A stretch of 64,000 nt of DNA, from assembly GCF_000150275.1 (NCBI RefSeq), contig NW_002060949.1:4238499-4302498 (forward strand). Reading direction: 5' to 3'. Source of the DNA: Trichoplax adhaerens (taxonomy: Eukaryota > Placozoa > Uniplacotomia > Trichoplacea > Trichoplacidae). The notes under the pieces were generated by a model. The model searched no databases. It saw only the letters and a list, made by a program, of their open reading frames with translations, and had not been told where the DNA came from. The first letter of the stretch is position 1, and the number at the start of each line of letters is the position of its first letter. A program made the translations under genes and the position numbers. Of this stretch, positions 22,991-41,240 are shown in pieces.

Positions 22991-25900
22991 ATGGATAAAT
23001 TGAAAGTAAGTTCATTTGCAGTATCCAGTTCTTATATCATGGCAAGAGATTCAACTTGTACCATTGCTTTGCCTTCTTTAGATTGGTTACATGGCATTAG
23101 GGTTGATTTATTTCTTCACCCTTAATGTCCAATTTTCTGATGGATTTTACCTACCTGGTGTTGCACCACATGAATATCAAGATCGAGACAAAGTAATCAT
23201 TAAGGTTAGTATCAATTTTCAATCGCGATCCGTTTGTTCATTTCATCACCACGGAATTCCACCCACTGTCAATAGGTCAAGAGTAATCGCGTCTATTTTG
23301 TATCCATTTTTCGAGCAATAATGCACCATGACCGATTACCTAGTTGTATAGCCTTGACGATCAAGTTGCAATCATCAAGTCTACTTTTGTAGAGTACAGT
23401 AGTCGGTGGAATTTTCTTGAATTCAATTTTCATGCAACCGTTCATAGATGCTGATTTAACCAGTCAGTACATTGGCCTTATCCCTTGCAAATGGATGATA
23501 AAATTGCAAATTAGTCTAATAAGAATTGTGTCGTTTGCTTGTCGTAGTGCTATTGTTCTTCATGATCGTCGTGCACATGACGATTTGATCCGATAAAACT
23601 CGATAGGAGTTTACCGGCAGTGATGTTTCTATACTCCAAGTTAGATCTTGATTGAAATAGACACTAGTATTCAAGTATTACTTCTCTCTCAGGGACTTTG
23701 AAAAATGTAATTTAAGACAGAATACAGCCCCTGGTAATGGTATCGTTAAAGGATAAACCCACCGAATAGATGACAATAGTCATTGAGATAAATTTTAAGT
23801 TGCCTTTTCGTCTGACGGTAAATAGATCAGTAATCAATTGTCAATTCTTCATTTGCTTCTTTATAGGCTGTCAAAATGACCAGTATTAAGACCGCTCACT
23901 TGCCTTATGATTACTACTATTTACCATTTTGTCCTCCTGAAGGAAAAAAGGAATATAAACCTGAAAATCTTGGTAAGTTTCAATGATGTGTATCTCTATA
24001 TAGTTGGTTGACATGCTTGCATCAATTGCTCGTAATCATGTTGCATCCATACGCAATACTTGTACAATGATGATAGTGCCATCAATAAAATAATGCCATA
24101 GTACAACTACGCTACCACCACAACATAGCGTTCAATTAAATTAAGCAACACCTTAGACATGTAAACACTCTGTAACTCCAGCCAGTAATACTTTAATGAC
24201 TTGTAATTGATTATGAGCCAGTAAATTATGATCGAATTCATGCCATAACTAACTTTGTGAACATTTTATCTGCAAAAATTATTTTTCATTTTTCTTCCCA
24301 TTTCATGTTTATTCATTCTTTCCAATTCAATATTTTATTTGTAAACATATTTCCACTGTCTCATTATCAAATTAAAAATATGAGTCAGTAATATACAGTA
24401 CAGTAGATAGTTCAGTAGCGCATCGATGATTATGTAGAACACTTGCCTATTACTTGCTTTTGTATTGAATCATCATTTCTCTATAACTAGCTCATTTTTA
24501 TATCAGAGTAATATAAACTCGTGTAGATGATTTTAATTTTAACTCAGTCCTTTCTACTATACAGGTGAGGTATTACGAGGTGACCGAATTGTCAATACCG
24601 CTTACAAAGTTAGTACACTCTGATAAAGAATGACCTACTGATATCAATGAATAATTGACTTTAAGCGTTATGCTGTCTACGATATTGAGATAGTTCGTCT
24701 ATTGAAAGTTGATATTCGCTATTCAATTCATTACTATCCATCATTAAACTATAGTTGAATATGAATAAAGACAAACCATGTGAAATTTTATGCGGATCAG
24801 CGGACAAGCCTATAACGATCAGTAAAGATGATGGCAAAAAATTTATTAAATTAATTAAACAATCTTACAGTGTACACATGTAAGTATTACTCTAAGTTAA
24901 TGATCAATGTGGCTAAGCTAAAATAACTTACAAGCTACTGTTAACCTATTTGTATTGATATCATTCCCTTTTATAGGATTGTAGATAATCTACCAGTAGC
25001 TACCAAATTGGTCACTCAAGACAATAGAGTAAGTCAACGGATGGATAGAGGCCTTAATACCGTCTATTGCAGGCGTTAAGTTAATATTTCAACAATATTT
25101 TAACAAATGGTAATTATTGTAATGTATAAATGCCAATTGTTAATGCTTTGTGTTATAATATGTGTGACTTATAAAGATTCAATATGAACATGGTTTCAAA
25201 CTTGGTGTGATGTCCAACAATGTGGTAAGTTAATGCCTCGTGACGATGATCTTAGAGCCTTGCTAAGTCACGTATTGAAAAGCCATAAATAGATTCGAAA
25301 ATGTATTCTTTATCTATTCCATCGTAATGACTTCAGTGTAGAATAAAGATTATTTTATTACCGATAAATGTTACAAACTAATTTGCTATCATTGCCATCA
25401 ATTTTGAGAGGATCATTATAATTAAATGAGGACGTAACGAATACCTTGTCTATACATTATAGGCGTATCTATACAATCATATACAATTTAACATCAAAGT
25501 CCATCAAAATAAGGAGAAGTAAGAATGTTAATGTCATTTGAAGCATTATTTACCCTTATAGCCATCGCCTTAATTTTTCTATTTAAAAACATAATCCGTG
25601 TATTGTTTACTCCTTTTATGAATGTATACTAAGCGTAACAATTTTTTTGATAATTAGAAAAACTTTCCGTATAGTAGGATTTGAAGCTGCACCTCGCAGG
25701 TAAGGCAGCACTTAAATAGTTAACTCGAATGAAGTATTGTTAACTGAGAACTTTTCGATTTATGCCACAACTAGTTATGCGTTAGATCAAATTAAGAGTG
25801 GAAAGGGTTGCAAATTACCGCAAAAGGGAACTTCTGTTCCTGGTCAAGCCGTAAAAGCTGGTATGTTTTTATAGGTCACTGATGCACATGTTAATTTCAC

Positions 25901-28411
25901 TACACTTCGACATACTATAGAATCGCGATAATTAATTTACAGGCATTCATTCATTCTTCATAACTTTCAATTTTAAATTATATCCTAACGAACACTTGTT
26001 TCTTAACATAAATCTAGACGGTACAACCAAGTTAATGTACACATACTCAGTAACATGGGAGGAGGTAGTTAATGTATTAATTAATTTATGAAATTATTTG
26101 TATTCTTAGAGTATTCTGCTATAATTCAATTATCTTTCACTATCCTATATTCTCTAACAGGAAGAATCCATTGAATGGGCGTCTCGTTGGGATACGTATC
26201 TGCGTATGTCGGATGTACAGGTATGTACAGTATATACATGCTGAAGTAGTTTAATTGTTCTTAGTATTTTACTACAATAATTAATATACTAATTTACTGT
26301 GTTTCTTTTTTTATAAATATTACTACGTTTAGATACATTGGTTTTCCATAGTCAATTCTTTGGTTATTGTATTAGTTTTGTCTGGTATGTACCCGTATTT
26401 ACCAATCATTTGATGTATGCGTTCGATATTCATTACTTCCGTTATTTCTTATCAGGTGCACTGGCTATGATCCTTATTCGAACACTTCGCCGAGATATTG
26501 CCAACTATAATAAAGATGATGTGGTAATATATTACACGTACGATCAATTAATATGCAGACATCCATATAAATCTACCATTCCGGATTAATTATAATATTA
26601 TAGGAAGAGACGATGGAAGAAACTGGTTGGAAACTTGTTCATGGTGATGTCTTTCGTCCCCCACCTCATCCAAGACTATTAGCATCCTGCGTTGGAGCTG
26701 GAGTACAAATCTTCTACATGTTTTTGGTTACTATCAGTAAGTGAACAATTTAAAATCGTACCTCTTGTTATTTGAAGATGTAACTTGATTCTGTTTTGTA
26801 GTATTTGCTATGTTTGGTATGCTTTCTCCAGCTCGTCGTGGTGCACTAATGAATGCCGGGATTGTTATGTTTGTCTTAATGGGGTAATTGATAAGTAACG
26901 CCAAACATTCAAATGTTAAATTTTATGCTCAGTTTGTACATATCTAACTATGTATACTGTCAAATGTTGATATCGAACAATCTAACATAATTTTTATATT
27001 GAATATACAGTACGATAGCCGGATACAGCTCAGGTAGATTGTTTAAAACAATAAAAGGCCAAGAATGGAAGAAATCAGCATTCCTGGTAGGTTCTTCATT
27101 ATTTGATATTACGAAGAAACAAATGTCTTGATATATAATTATTTCAACTTCTTTATCTCCTTCGTAAGACTGCTACCTTATATCCAGGTATTATATTTGG
27201 CACCTGCTTCATTCTAAATTTTTTCTTATGGGGACAACAATCAACTGGAGCTGTTAGTATATGCAGATATACTTAGGATCGTAGTGTTTAATGCATCAAT
27301 TTCTATAATTTGCATTGCCCAATGTTGAATGTATTATTCATTGATTCAATTTGTACTTTTAATATTAATTTTAGGTGCCATTTACCACTATGTTAGCGCT
27401 TTTATTACTTTGGTTTGGCATCTCTACTCCCCTAGTTTACTTAGGTAGCTATTTTGGTTATCGTAAGCAGGTAAGATAGATACACGTAAACAATAATTTC
27501 TTTCTATCATGATGTCATGCCATATTCAGCTTTGAATCCTTTATCTTTTTGGTTTAACATCTTTTAATAGCCTTACGAACATCCTGTACGCACAAACCAA
27601 ATTCCAAGACAGGTTCCTGAACAAGTTTGGTACATGCATCCGATCATCTGGTATATCAGCATTTTTTAAATTTCCAAGCAAATTAATTGCGTAGATTTAA
27701 TTTCGAAATCTTTTATTTTGTTTAATCCTTTCAGCACGTTAATAGCAGGTGTTCTGCCTTTTGGTGCCTTCTTCATCGAGCTCTTCTTTATTCTTACTGT
27801 AAGAACCTATTCTAAATAATTATTTTTGGCACCTTTTTTACTCATAACGATCCAATTGTCTTTAATTTTACAGGCAATTTGGGAAAACCAATTTTATTAT
27901 CTATTCGGCTTCCTTTTTCTCGTTTTCCTGATATTGGTGGTTTCTTGTTCAGAAATTACTATTGCATTAACTTATTTTCAGCTTTGTGCAGAGGTAGAGT
28001 GTTCTATTGGTAGTTACGTTCGATGGCTTACCACTTGTTTAAAATTGCGTTAATTTGTAAATTCCTATTGTAGAATTATCACTGGTGGTGGAGAAGTTTT
28101 TTTATGTCCGGCGGTTGTTCGATATACGTTTTTGCATATTGCATATTTTACTATGTGGCCAAGGTTTGTTATTAACATATGACTATGTGCAAAGCTAAGA
28201 ATTATCTATCACATCTATTCTCTAAAGTAATTAAATGAAATATCTATTTTCTTAATCTTAGCTGGATATCATCGATTTTGTCCCCACTTTGCTGTACTTT
28301 GGATACACAATGCTAATGATTCTTACATTTTATCTGTTAACTGGCACAATTGGATTTTTTTCAACTTATTGGTTCATCAGGCGCATATATGGTGCAGTAA
28401 AAATCGATTAG
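22991..28411 (+). CDS. TM9SF4: Transmembrane 9 superfamily member 4 (nonaspanin)
   Basis: Nine-TM Golgi/endosome membrane protein of the nonaspanin family, implicated in protein sorting, adhesion and phagocytosis. About 24 exons; the first is only 22991-23005 (MDKLK), joined in frame to 23082-23204, giving a signal peptide and then [13 protein letters not shown]. Strong family blocks: [26 protein letters not shown]-like, [88 protein letters not shown] and LLTGTIGF. The C-terminus is AVKID, the KxD COPI-retrieval signal of TM9 proteins, and it matches TM9SF4 rather than TM9SF2. Most exon joins keep phase. One spot, at about 25698-25721 in the lumenal domain, does not (see findings). Confidence 0.95.
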
Positions 28412-29310
28412 CAAATTCTATCTTTCTTTAGGTAACTTTCTATTTACAATATTATAGTACGTATGTACAGTATAGCAATTTACTAACTTGCAACAAACAC
28501 GAAGATAATTATCCTAATTAGCACTTTAAGCCATTATTCATACTGGTTGTACAACTAGATAAAGTTGTTTATCAGGAGGTACAAATTATCAACTTGTAAC
28601 TATAAATTTGAAACTTTGTACCTATTTACGTATTTGGCAATGCATGTCTGTAATGTTATGACAACAAACAACATATTTGATGTTTTAAAAAAATGTTTAG
28701 TTGACGTCATATAGCATTAGATGTGATTGTCGTAAAATGTTGTATTGGTCCTTAAATAAATTCAAAACAAGTTCTTAATGGGGACGCGAGTAACGTTTAG
28801 CTCTGCATTATTTGATGGCATAACTCGTGCTTCAATCACTTGCTGTAAGTATAGATCAGGTATGGGGCTATAAAGGTTTACTTTTATTTGAGGTGTGTAG
28901 ATGATGAACAAGTTGTTCATTTTTAACAATACCGTAATATCAGACTGAAAATATACACTCGTATAAGTTAATTAAGACAAAACAGCCCTGTCCAATTGTG
29001 AGGAAAATCATTTCAAAATTTCATAGTATACGTGTATATATTATATATACATTGCCATAATACTGTAAGCAAATATCAACAATAATTTGTAATATACTAC
29101 CTTTTAGAGATAGAAGATTTCCAGCAATGTGCATTACGAAAAGAATGCAATTAAAACAGGTCTTTTGATAAACGAATGGTCGTAAATCTGTAATGGATGT
29201 ATAGTAAAATACTTTGCGTACATAGAATAAACACATGTTCCTTGCCAGAGTTATTATCATATTCAAATATTGCTTTTAACTGCATTTTAGTAGAATAATT
29301 AACAGTAACA
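28412..29310. other. Convergent 3' spacer between TM9SF4 and ELP3
   Basis: AT-rich sequence with no convincing exon and no dense GTAC cluster (one short GTAC stretch near 28460). It holds the 3' UTRs of the two facing genes. The minus-strand frame at 29021-29266 has no recognisable features. Confidence 0.65.
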
Positions 29311-33264
<3,954 letters not shown>

Positions 33265-34132
33265 CTGTCGGAAATTAGCAAACATCCGTCAATATTCTTA
33301 TCCAGCAACATGTAGGAAATCAAAGCGTATTATTTAGCTTTTCTAATTACAGTAGTATGTTTACGTTGTAGGAAGTGGTTGCTGCTGGATGTAATAGTTT
33401 CATTACGTTATGGAATTTTATATTCTCTCTACAGAGCATTGCTCAACTTTATATGCTCGATATGGCTATATATCGAGGTACTGTAGTACTAAGAATTGCC
33501 CGGCCATGTACTATTACCTATCTACAGTATGTCAACCATTAGCAAGTAACAATAGTATCATTTTCAGTCAGAACTGTTACAATAGCATTCAGTTTTACGT
33601 AGGTTGTACTTAAGTAAAAGGCAGTGTTTAATAAACGTCGAATTCTATCGATTGTACAATGTACAGTAGTGGTGCACAGGCAGGGATTCCATGCGTATCT
33701 TATGCATATTAAGAAATAAATCTATATACAGTACCATGGAATGGATGCATAGTCCATTGATCATGATGATGATCCCAGGACCGTGAATACTATATAAAAT
33801 GATATAATTTAGTCTTGTCCACTCTATTAATTAATTCTACTATACAGCAGACCTCTGCATTACAGCATAGCTCTGGTACAGCAGTACCGAAATTGATGAA
33901 CTTTATCACATAACTGTCCTGCTTATTCAAAGGGAACAACGAAAAGACATAGGGCAGGAGATTCATAAGTTGACTGATGCATATACTTATGAATTCTGGT
34001 CATAATCTAGCTTAATATTATGTCAAACAGGTTACCTTTCTTCTTATTCTTAGCCATAGCCGTAGAAATTTCGCTCCAGTTGGCAGCTCCTTGACGTACA
34101 AACGAGAAGGTTGGGTGTCAAAGGCCTCCACT

Positions 34133-34245
34133 GTGTACAGTACAGTATATCGATCCTATACCGGTAAGGTATCGATACCGTACGGCAATGGTACCGTACA
34201 ATACACTGGAGTACTGTACTGTACTGTACACTGTACACTGTACAG
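34133..34245. repeat. GTAC palindrome cluster B1
   Basis: Dense TGTACAGTACAGTA and TACTGTACTGTACACTGTAC units with an embedded ATCGATACCGTACGG palindromic stretch, in the divergent ELP3/RPS21 spacer. Confidence 0.85.
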
Positions 34246-34378
34246 AAGGGGTAGCTTCAGACAGACAGATGATGTAAAAAGCCGTCTTGCCGTTTCACAC
34301 ATTAATTAATTAATTAACTGTATGGGTTCTATTCGTTCCATGGGCACTGGACCAGGGATGTCATTGGACGTTGCATAC

Positions 34379-34420
34379 AGGACTGTACTGTACATAGTGT
34401 ACTGTACACTAATTTACAGG
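34379..34420. repeat. GTAC palindrome cluster B2
   Basis: A shorter run of ACTGTACTGTACATAGTGTAC units, about 1 kb upstream of the RPS21 start codon. Further single GTAC motifs follow to about 34720. Confidence 0.75.
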
Positions 34421-35431
34421 AGATGCTGGGAGCTAGGGACTACTAAAACTAAAGGGGAGAAGGACCTTGGAGTAGCTTGCAACTGGTAAAAATGCCAGCG
34501 TCGATGATACTGTTGATCATGCAAGATTTAACTACACCGTACATCTCCGTCTCTAACGATAGTAATTATTTATTCAAAACTGTCAGTGTACTGTACAAAG
34601 TGGGCTGTAAAAGTAGCGAGTATAGCCACTAAGTGGTATATAGTACAGTACGGTGTACGATTCCAGTCTTCCAGTCCATAATAAAATAAACAGCAAACTA
34701 CATTGGACGGTACAGTACGATCAACTTCACGCTATTTCGGACAGTGCACGCAGGCGCAAATTGTCCTGAATCAAAGCCACGTTTTTCTGTACAGTTCTTT
34801 TCGTCCCACCGAATTGGAAGGTTGCATCTCTGCGTTAAGGTATCTTGTAAAAATTGATTTTAACCTCTCAAATAGACAGATCTATGCTGTAGGCGATCTT
34901 GAATAAGTTATAACACCATTAGAGTGCTTGATGTTGCTTTAGGCTTTTTTGAATGGATGTTATTTACCGTTATTCTGATGATATTCGACCATCTTCATTT
35001 CCAACTTTCTGTATTGATGGCGTTTCTCCGATCTACAAGCGTAGTGTTGTCAGAAGTTATTTGATTAGAATTGTCGATAGACACTTTATGCGTATTATTT
35101 TACTGAAGTAAAAGTATATCACAGGACTGTGTACTATTTCTAGGATAGATGCATTACTAAAAGAAAAATAGAGATGGTGCCCTTTGATTATGACTTTAAA
35201 TATCAATGAAATAGGCTTAATCTTAGTGGAGGTTTCATAGCAACTACCAACCTGTACATGTAGTGTTGTACATAGGATTGTACAGTAAACTAAAGTACCC
35301 CGTTAACCATTAGTTTACATGGAAATCTTTACAGATAGATCTGTACGAGTATATTCCATTATTTTAGATACCGAATCTCACTACTTTTTTCTGTACTACC
35401 CTTCAAAAGATAACCTATCGATTGAACGACA

Positions 35432-36436
35432 ATGCAAAACGAAGCCGGCGATTACGTTGATTTATACTTACCCCGTAAATGGTAAGCCTGAACTTATTCA
35501 TGTAGAAAATACCCATATCATGAAGAATATATTGATAATCGGACTTCAATTAGTTTAATAGCGTATTAACACTTACAATCGAAACCGATAAGGCTATATT
35601 CGTATTCTGTAATAATACAGTATGTTCATCCGTTGACCTATTCGTAGTCTCTGTTTTGAAAATTGTAAAAACATTCTCTATGGTATAATCAAATACAGTA
35701 CTATATAATATTCATCGTCGTCAGTATAAAATTGATTTTAAAATTATTAGTGGGATTGCAACACTGCTGTACGTACGAACCATGTTGGTATCATGTAATA
35801 TCTAATTAATTCATATTGGCATTCTATGTGCTTGACAGTTCCGTCACCAACCGTATTATTCCTGCGAATGATCATGCTGCCGTACAGATTAACATAGCAG
35901 AGGTATAGACATTTCTTTCTCATGTGCAGTTTTATGCTGCAAATAGTTTACATTTTTACTTGAGCACAATTCAGTTATATTTGAATCAAAATAGGCCAAT
36001 AATTTATATTTGATGTATCTTTGGTATTACTTAGGTTGATGAAGAAACTGGCATAATCAGAAATGGTAAATTTAAAACTTACGCTGTATGTGGCAGTACA
36101 CGAGCTATGGTAAGGGTTGTACTAAATCTTTTACTACATTTATTTTCGCTTGTTTGCTTAAATGAAATTAATATCGATAGTGACGCTTGTCATATTACAG
36201 CTTTATCTTGTTATACGAGAGTTTAAATTGCCTAAAATTTACGTGTAATATTTTTAATGATATAGGGAGAAGCTGATGATGCTCTGACGAGATTGTGTAG
36301 AGAAGATGGAATTGCCAAAAGGTTAATACGTAGTGTATAGTATATATTATCGATGATTCTGATAGTGTTGGTTTCGTACTTTATTTATCATGCATCTTTG
36401 GATAACATCGACTCTTATTTTTTCAGGGATATTTGA
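35432..36436 (+). CDS. RPS21: 40S ribosomal protein S21 (eS21)
   Basis: Small eukaryote-specific 40S subunit protein. Five exons: 35432-35481, 35839-35902, 36035-36109, 36266-36321 and 36427-36436. All joins keep phase and give an 84-residue protein (human is 83). Diagnostic blocks are MQNEAGDYVDLYLPRKC, SVTNRIIPANDHAAVQINIA, VDEETG, GKFKTYAVCGSTRAM and GEADDALTRLCREDGIAKR, ending DI where human ends in NF. The last exon encodes only the final three residues and the stop. A longer open frame in another phase (35319-35558) overlaps exon 1 and is not real. Confidence 0.97.
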
Positions 36437-36903
36437 ATTTGACGATTATGTGTAAAGAAACAAAAATTAATTGAAAATAAATTTAATTCAACCGACTACA
36501 TTTGTATGCGTACAATTTGCTTTTCTTGTAATATATATATATCTTAGTTTAATTGTACACTTTCGGTTAATCACGGAGTATCAATTAGTATAGACAATAC
36601 AAATCAAGGATATTGAAAATCGTTGAAAGTTTGAACTTTCCACTTTAGTAATCAATGTGGTACGAAATATAGCAGCAGTACTGCACAATCGTGGATTGTC
36701 ATAAGACTGCAATATAGGTGTACCGCAAGGTTCTTTCTTAAAATTACAGTGTTTATACGTAGAATGGCTAAAGTAAATTTCCTTTCTGGCATGTAATAAT
36801 TTTAACTTTTATCCTTCTAAATTCTAATCAGAACATTTATCAATCACAATAGCTATGAATTAGTTGAAAGATTTACATTAAATGGTTAGTTACCAAGTTG
36901 AGT
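36437..36903. other. Convergent 3' spacer between RPS21 and the syntaxin gene
   Basis: Contains only the 3' ends of two facing genes, with no exon and no repeat cluster. Short TATATATA and AATAAA-like A/T motifs near 36470-36540 may serve as polyadenylation signals. Confidence 0.6.
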
Positions 36904-39900
36904 TCACTTTTTTACTGAAACAACTACGATAACGACTACGACCACGACCACAACTAAAAGAATACCGATTATACAACACATTTTGGTCCTTGCTTTTTTC
37001 TATAATTTAAACAAAAGTACGCATATTAGAGAAGCACCCATATTATGCTATGATTATAGTTATCAATTTAGTATCACTAGCTCCCTACCTGATATTGGCT
37101 CGCTTTGCGTAGTTGTACGTTAGCGCCGACGACGTTGTTGGACGCTCTATCTACATTGGCTTCAATAGAGTCTAAAAGTATTGATATATCGCGATATAAG
37201 TTAATTAATAGTCCACGACGAGGTACTTTTTTTATTTCTACTTTTTTAATAGTAAATGTCTTGAAAATGTACCGATTACTTCTCCCTGTTCTTGCACTAT
37301 TACAGCCAAGTCTTTGAAAATTTCATTCACGTTTATGATATCAGCCTTGAGAAATACCGGACAAAAGCAATTTCAGTAAATGGAGAATACAATTGGAAAT
37401 TGCAACTAATTACGCAATTCGTCAATTAAGTTGTATAGTACCTCAATCGCATGAATTTGCCTACTTCTCTCTTCAATGAGTTCAGTATCTTCATCTAACT
37501 GTTGCTGCTGCATTTTTAAATTATCTAATTTTTGTCTATGACAATAATTTTTATAATCAATCTCACCATTTTACTATACGTATTAATGTAAATTCAAATA
37601 TTACCTTCTGTCTTCTTCCTCGACGAGTCTTTGTTTCTCTTCTGCCAAGTAGGGATCCTAACATAAAATGCCAAGACAGTTGCATTTACTACTACGTGCA
37701 GTAGTTTCATATTTATCCATCATTCCCATGTCATTGGCGTAAAATGCTATTCAGTCATTGTGTCATTAAATTTTGAACAAACCTCGCCTCTATGAGTGAC
37801 TTCATAATTGCGCTTTGAGGATAGAGGAGTAGCTCTTTCCTTTTCGGCAATTTTCTAGATTAGAAAAAGTACATGTGTGTTAATACTTAAAACTATAGTG
37901 TTCTTTTTGCTGAATTACTCGATCCTTGATAGTTAACTTATTGGTACTTGGTAGTATTACCGTTTGCGAAGTGCTGTAGGATTTAACGGCCGTCATAAAA
38001 TCGCTCTTCAGTTTATCGAATCTTAATTTTTCCGCTTTCTAGTCGACATATGTAGTGATAAATTTATATTATTACTTTACTGATAATTTCATACTGTAGA
38101 ATAGCAAATATTGGTCTAAATCAGAGCGATTGACCAACTTCAAAACCGTCCAAACTTGAGGATGATTCCCTAACTAATCTTGTTGTCTCATTAATGGTAG
38201 CATTAGTCGATTGTTGCATATCACGCCTACATGAGGTAATTTTAAAAGTAGTTGGGAAGATTTTGTCAGTTGTTTTTACAATTATTTTTAATAGTTATAA
38301 AATGTACGTTGACAGTATAGCTGAAATGAGTGAAAGTACTTTGCCGCAATATCCGACCAACTTACAATTTTACACGCAAATCGGTTCCATCTCTAGTAGT
38401 TCCAAGTTGCTTAGAGAGCCGGTTGAGAGAAGTAACTATAGCACAAAGATTCATAAAGGAATAATTATATATTAACGAAAGCCCTTCCTAATATTCCAAA
38501 ATTGACGATATACTGCACGTGTATGACAAAGTATTAGACTTTTGCACTGTAGAGATAAAAGGTTGCAATATTAATGGTATGGTATTTCAATAGTCTGTTT
38601 TAAAAATTTTGTAATTTATTATACTCTTACAACTGACATAAAAGTGGTCAAACGTTGCAAGTAGATTCTGTATTTATTCTCCTATACAGTAGTCTTATTA
38701 AGTGCAAATCATCATTGATATAAGGACTTTAGGTATCTAATATCTAATTATAGTTGTATTCTCTCAGTTGCATTGCTGTTCATTAAAGGAGATTGTAGAC
38801 TGTTACTGTAAGATATTAGTTTTGCTATAGTCTGAACGATATTTGTAGATAGTATAGAACTGCAGCGAAAACTGTACGCTATTGCGGTTAATTAGTAGCT
38901 CAAATTTCTTTGTAATTCACAGTAATTTATACTGTAATATTAAGATATCACGTATCAGAAAATTAAAAGGTATAATATTAGTAAATAAGGAACGAGAATT
39001 GTAGATGATCAACATCTGATAAGATAATACTTACCATTTCTATTTATTTCAGCAATAGCAGATGAAATGTTTTGAGAAATGGTATTAAATGTACTTCTTC
39101 CTCTTCCTGATATTGGAAATATATAAATAAAATAAAATTTTGAAAGGATGTCAGGGTGTAATTGACAATTGCGATATTACAAAGTCAATTTTTTTTATAG
39201 TACCTACAAATACAAGTATGATGATGTAAATGCAGCAAGATCTCTCAGTATTATAAGTCTTACTTAGGGAAAGATTATTAACTGTAGGTACTACTGTATT
39301 GTGATACGCAGCCATCCTAGGATTTGCAATATACTGTAATTCGCTTTTCAATATATATTCTCCGCATCAAAACTATAGTATCAACCTGTAAATTGCGATA
39401 TACTTATACAGTAAGTATTACATCTTAATCTTAATTTTAAGTTACTTCACCATAAAACAGCATACAGTACTCTTGGAAATAAAGAGACAGTATGTGTATA
39501 AGTTGCAGATATGAAACGTAGAAATCGTAACATCATTAATTATTACACCACGGTATACTGGATAGTGTACAGTAATGTACTGGTAAGTATTTCATCTTTT
39601 CAACAATCCGGTAACTCTTGATATAATTAGACTGCAACAGAGTTCTGTCCGCTATTACTGTAGCCTATTGTTTGGTATAATTCTATTGCGAGGATTCAAT
39701 CCACCAGCGTATAAATGAAACATTATTGCAGAGTATTGCTGAAGGATAAGTTTCAAAAACTACGGTCGCTTTATCACCTATCCGCTATCATTATAATCTA
39801 TCCACTTGTTTTACTAAAACAACTGCTCATACGAACCGGGAAGGTATCCTTGTCCACCTAACGTTCCATAACCTGGCGGTTGATTAGCAAATGTTGAATT

Positions 39901-39924
39901 GGCTGCAAAATCACCCCTTGACAT
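36904..39924 (-). CDS. Syntaxin-7/12-like endosomal Qa-SNARE
   Basis: Membrane-anchored SNARE for endosome/lysosome fusion. The start codon at 39922-39924 gives MSRGDFAANS and a Gly/Pro-rich leader. The next exon has RSTFNTISQNISSAIAEIN, matching the start of the syntaxin-7/12 Habc region. Then come MQQSTNATINETTRLV, KLRFDKLKSDFMTAVKSYS, a linker, the SNARE core (ELIEERSRQIHAIE, DIINVNEIFKDLAVIVQEQG, LLDSIEANVDRASNNV, QLRKASQYQ), then KKARTKMCCII and a Val-rich TM ending VSVKK. The zero-layer Gln is in the VQEQG stretch. SIEANV and QLRKA fit the STX7/STX12 group; I cannot separate the two. A Cys pair at the membrane edge could be palmitoylated. Confidence 0.9.
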
Positions 39925-40260
39925 TATTATGATTGCGTAGAACAGTGCTGCTTGTAGAAATAATAATGATAACTATTTACTGTTGAAGAATAATGATCAC
40001 ACTATTATTTTTGCCACAGGTTCTAAAGTATCGATCAACAGTGTCATTCGATAATACACATGAAAGGGTTGCTTCCTGCTACACTTTATCAAGATCGTAG
40101 TGATCTTCAACTACTTTCCAAGCAGTTTGGCGTTACCGATGAAATACCTGGTACAGAAATAGAAATTAAAATTTGACAGCTTTGGATAGATACGTAGATA
40201 AATAACAGTATCAAGATGGAAGCTATCAAGATTTCTTGATTATCATCAGATCTGCAGCTA

Positions 40261-40410
40261 CAGTGTACAATACTTAAGACTATAGAGCATAGTACTGTAC
40301 ACTGTACACTGTACTGTACACTACCGTACAGTACAGACTGTACAGTACCTACGGTAGACGGCTTTATTCTAGTACTGTACACTGTACTGTACTGTACTGT
40401 ACTGTTGGAG
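40261..40410. repeat. GTAC palindrome cluster C
   Basis: The densest cluster in the window: repeated GTACTGTACACTGTACACTGT and GTACTGTACTGTACTGTACT units about 340 bases upstream of the syntaxin start codon. A satellite run lies at 40464-40495. Confidence 0.9.
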
Positions 40411-41240
40411 CCGCAGATATTTATTTACGGCTTCAGGCCACGACATTACGTCATGTGCTAAATACAGTACTGTACACTGAGTGTACAGTACATAATCAGG
40501 CACAGTACGCGTGATACAAAAACTGTGCTCAGTACAGGATGGCACAATAACAGGATCTAGACTAGTCTACAGTATGGTACAGAACAGTATAACTAGTAGT
40601 AGAGAGGTCTCTATAGTAGCAGGCATGCGCGAGATTTTTGAGGGCAAGCTTCCAACTGGGCATGGGTACGGTGCAGTGAGTTCCAAGTTGGCTCCAACTT
40701 CCAACACTTCGTTTTAGTCTACGTAGCCATGGTAATGCCATGTGCCATGCGTATGTAATAAGAAATACCTTGAGCAAGGTTGATTTTCTGGTGATCCAAA
40801 ATCTAGCTATCCCTAGTATTACTAGCCCGTTCGATTGACAATTGTAGAATTTACTACAGTCTCGAGGTGCTCAAAATTTCTCTACCACGAGTATTACGCA
40901 AACGGAGAAACGTCTTTCATACAAGTACAGTATAGTAATTAATCGAACACCTTCAGTATATTAATGTACATATGACACATACATTACTAGTACTGGAAGA
41001 TGTGTCGATTATTTTCAATTCACGTGACAGAAGAACTGCAGACTGCAATAGTTCATATCAATATATAAAAAAAAAATAAATAAATAGAAGTATAGAACAC
41101 CATCAACTAATACTTGATGCATTTTGGTTCTATAGTAATCGATTTATCATTTTGAACTTCATGCTAGGCATAGGCTAATATTAGGCAATGTAGGTCATTC
41201 TATTAGTATAACGCTTTTAATGATCGAAAGCGGATAATTT

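Larger units (their letters stand above)
33265..35431. other. Shared 5' region of ELP3 and RPS21
   Basis: Spacer between two divergent genes, containing GTAC palindrome clusters at 34133-34245 and 34379-34420 and scattered GTAC motifs to about 34720. A possible upstream ELP3 exon (minus strand, near 33380-33410) could not be joined in phase. A plus-strand stretch at about 34953-35100 has a Met and an open frame but no family resemblance. Confidence 0.55.

Noticed and set aside
34050-34309. Overlapping ORFs on both strands across GTAC cluster B1
   Set aside because: Repeats of TACTGTACAG lack stops in several frames, so both strands appear open. The products are Tyr/Ser/Thr/Val repeats with no family.
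35319-35558. 79-codon plus-strand ORF
   Set aside because: It overlaps RPS21 exon 1 in a different frame and runs through that exon's splice donor. RPS21 explains the region better.
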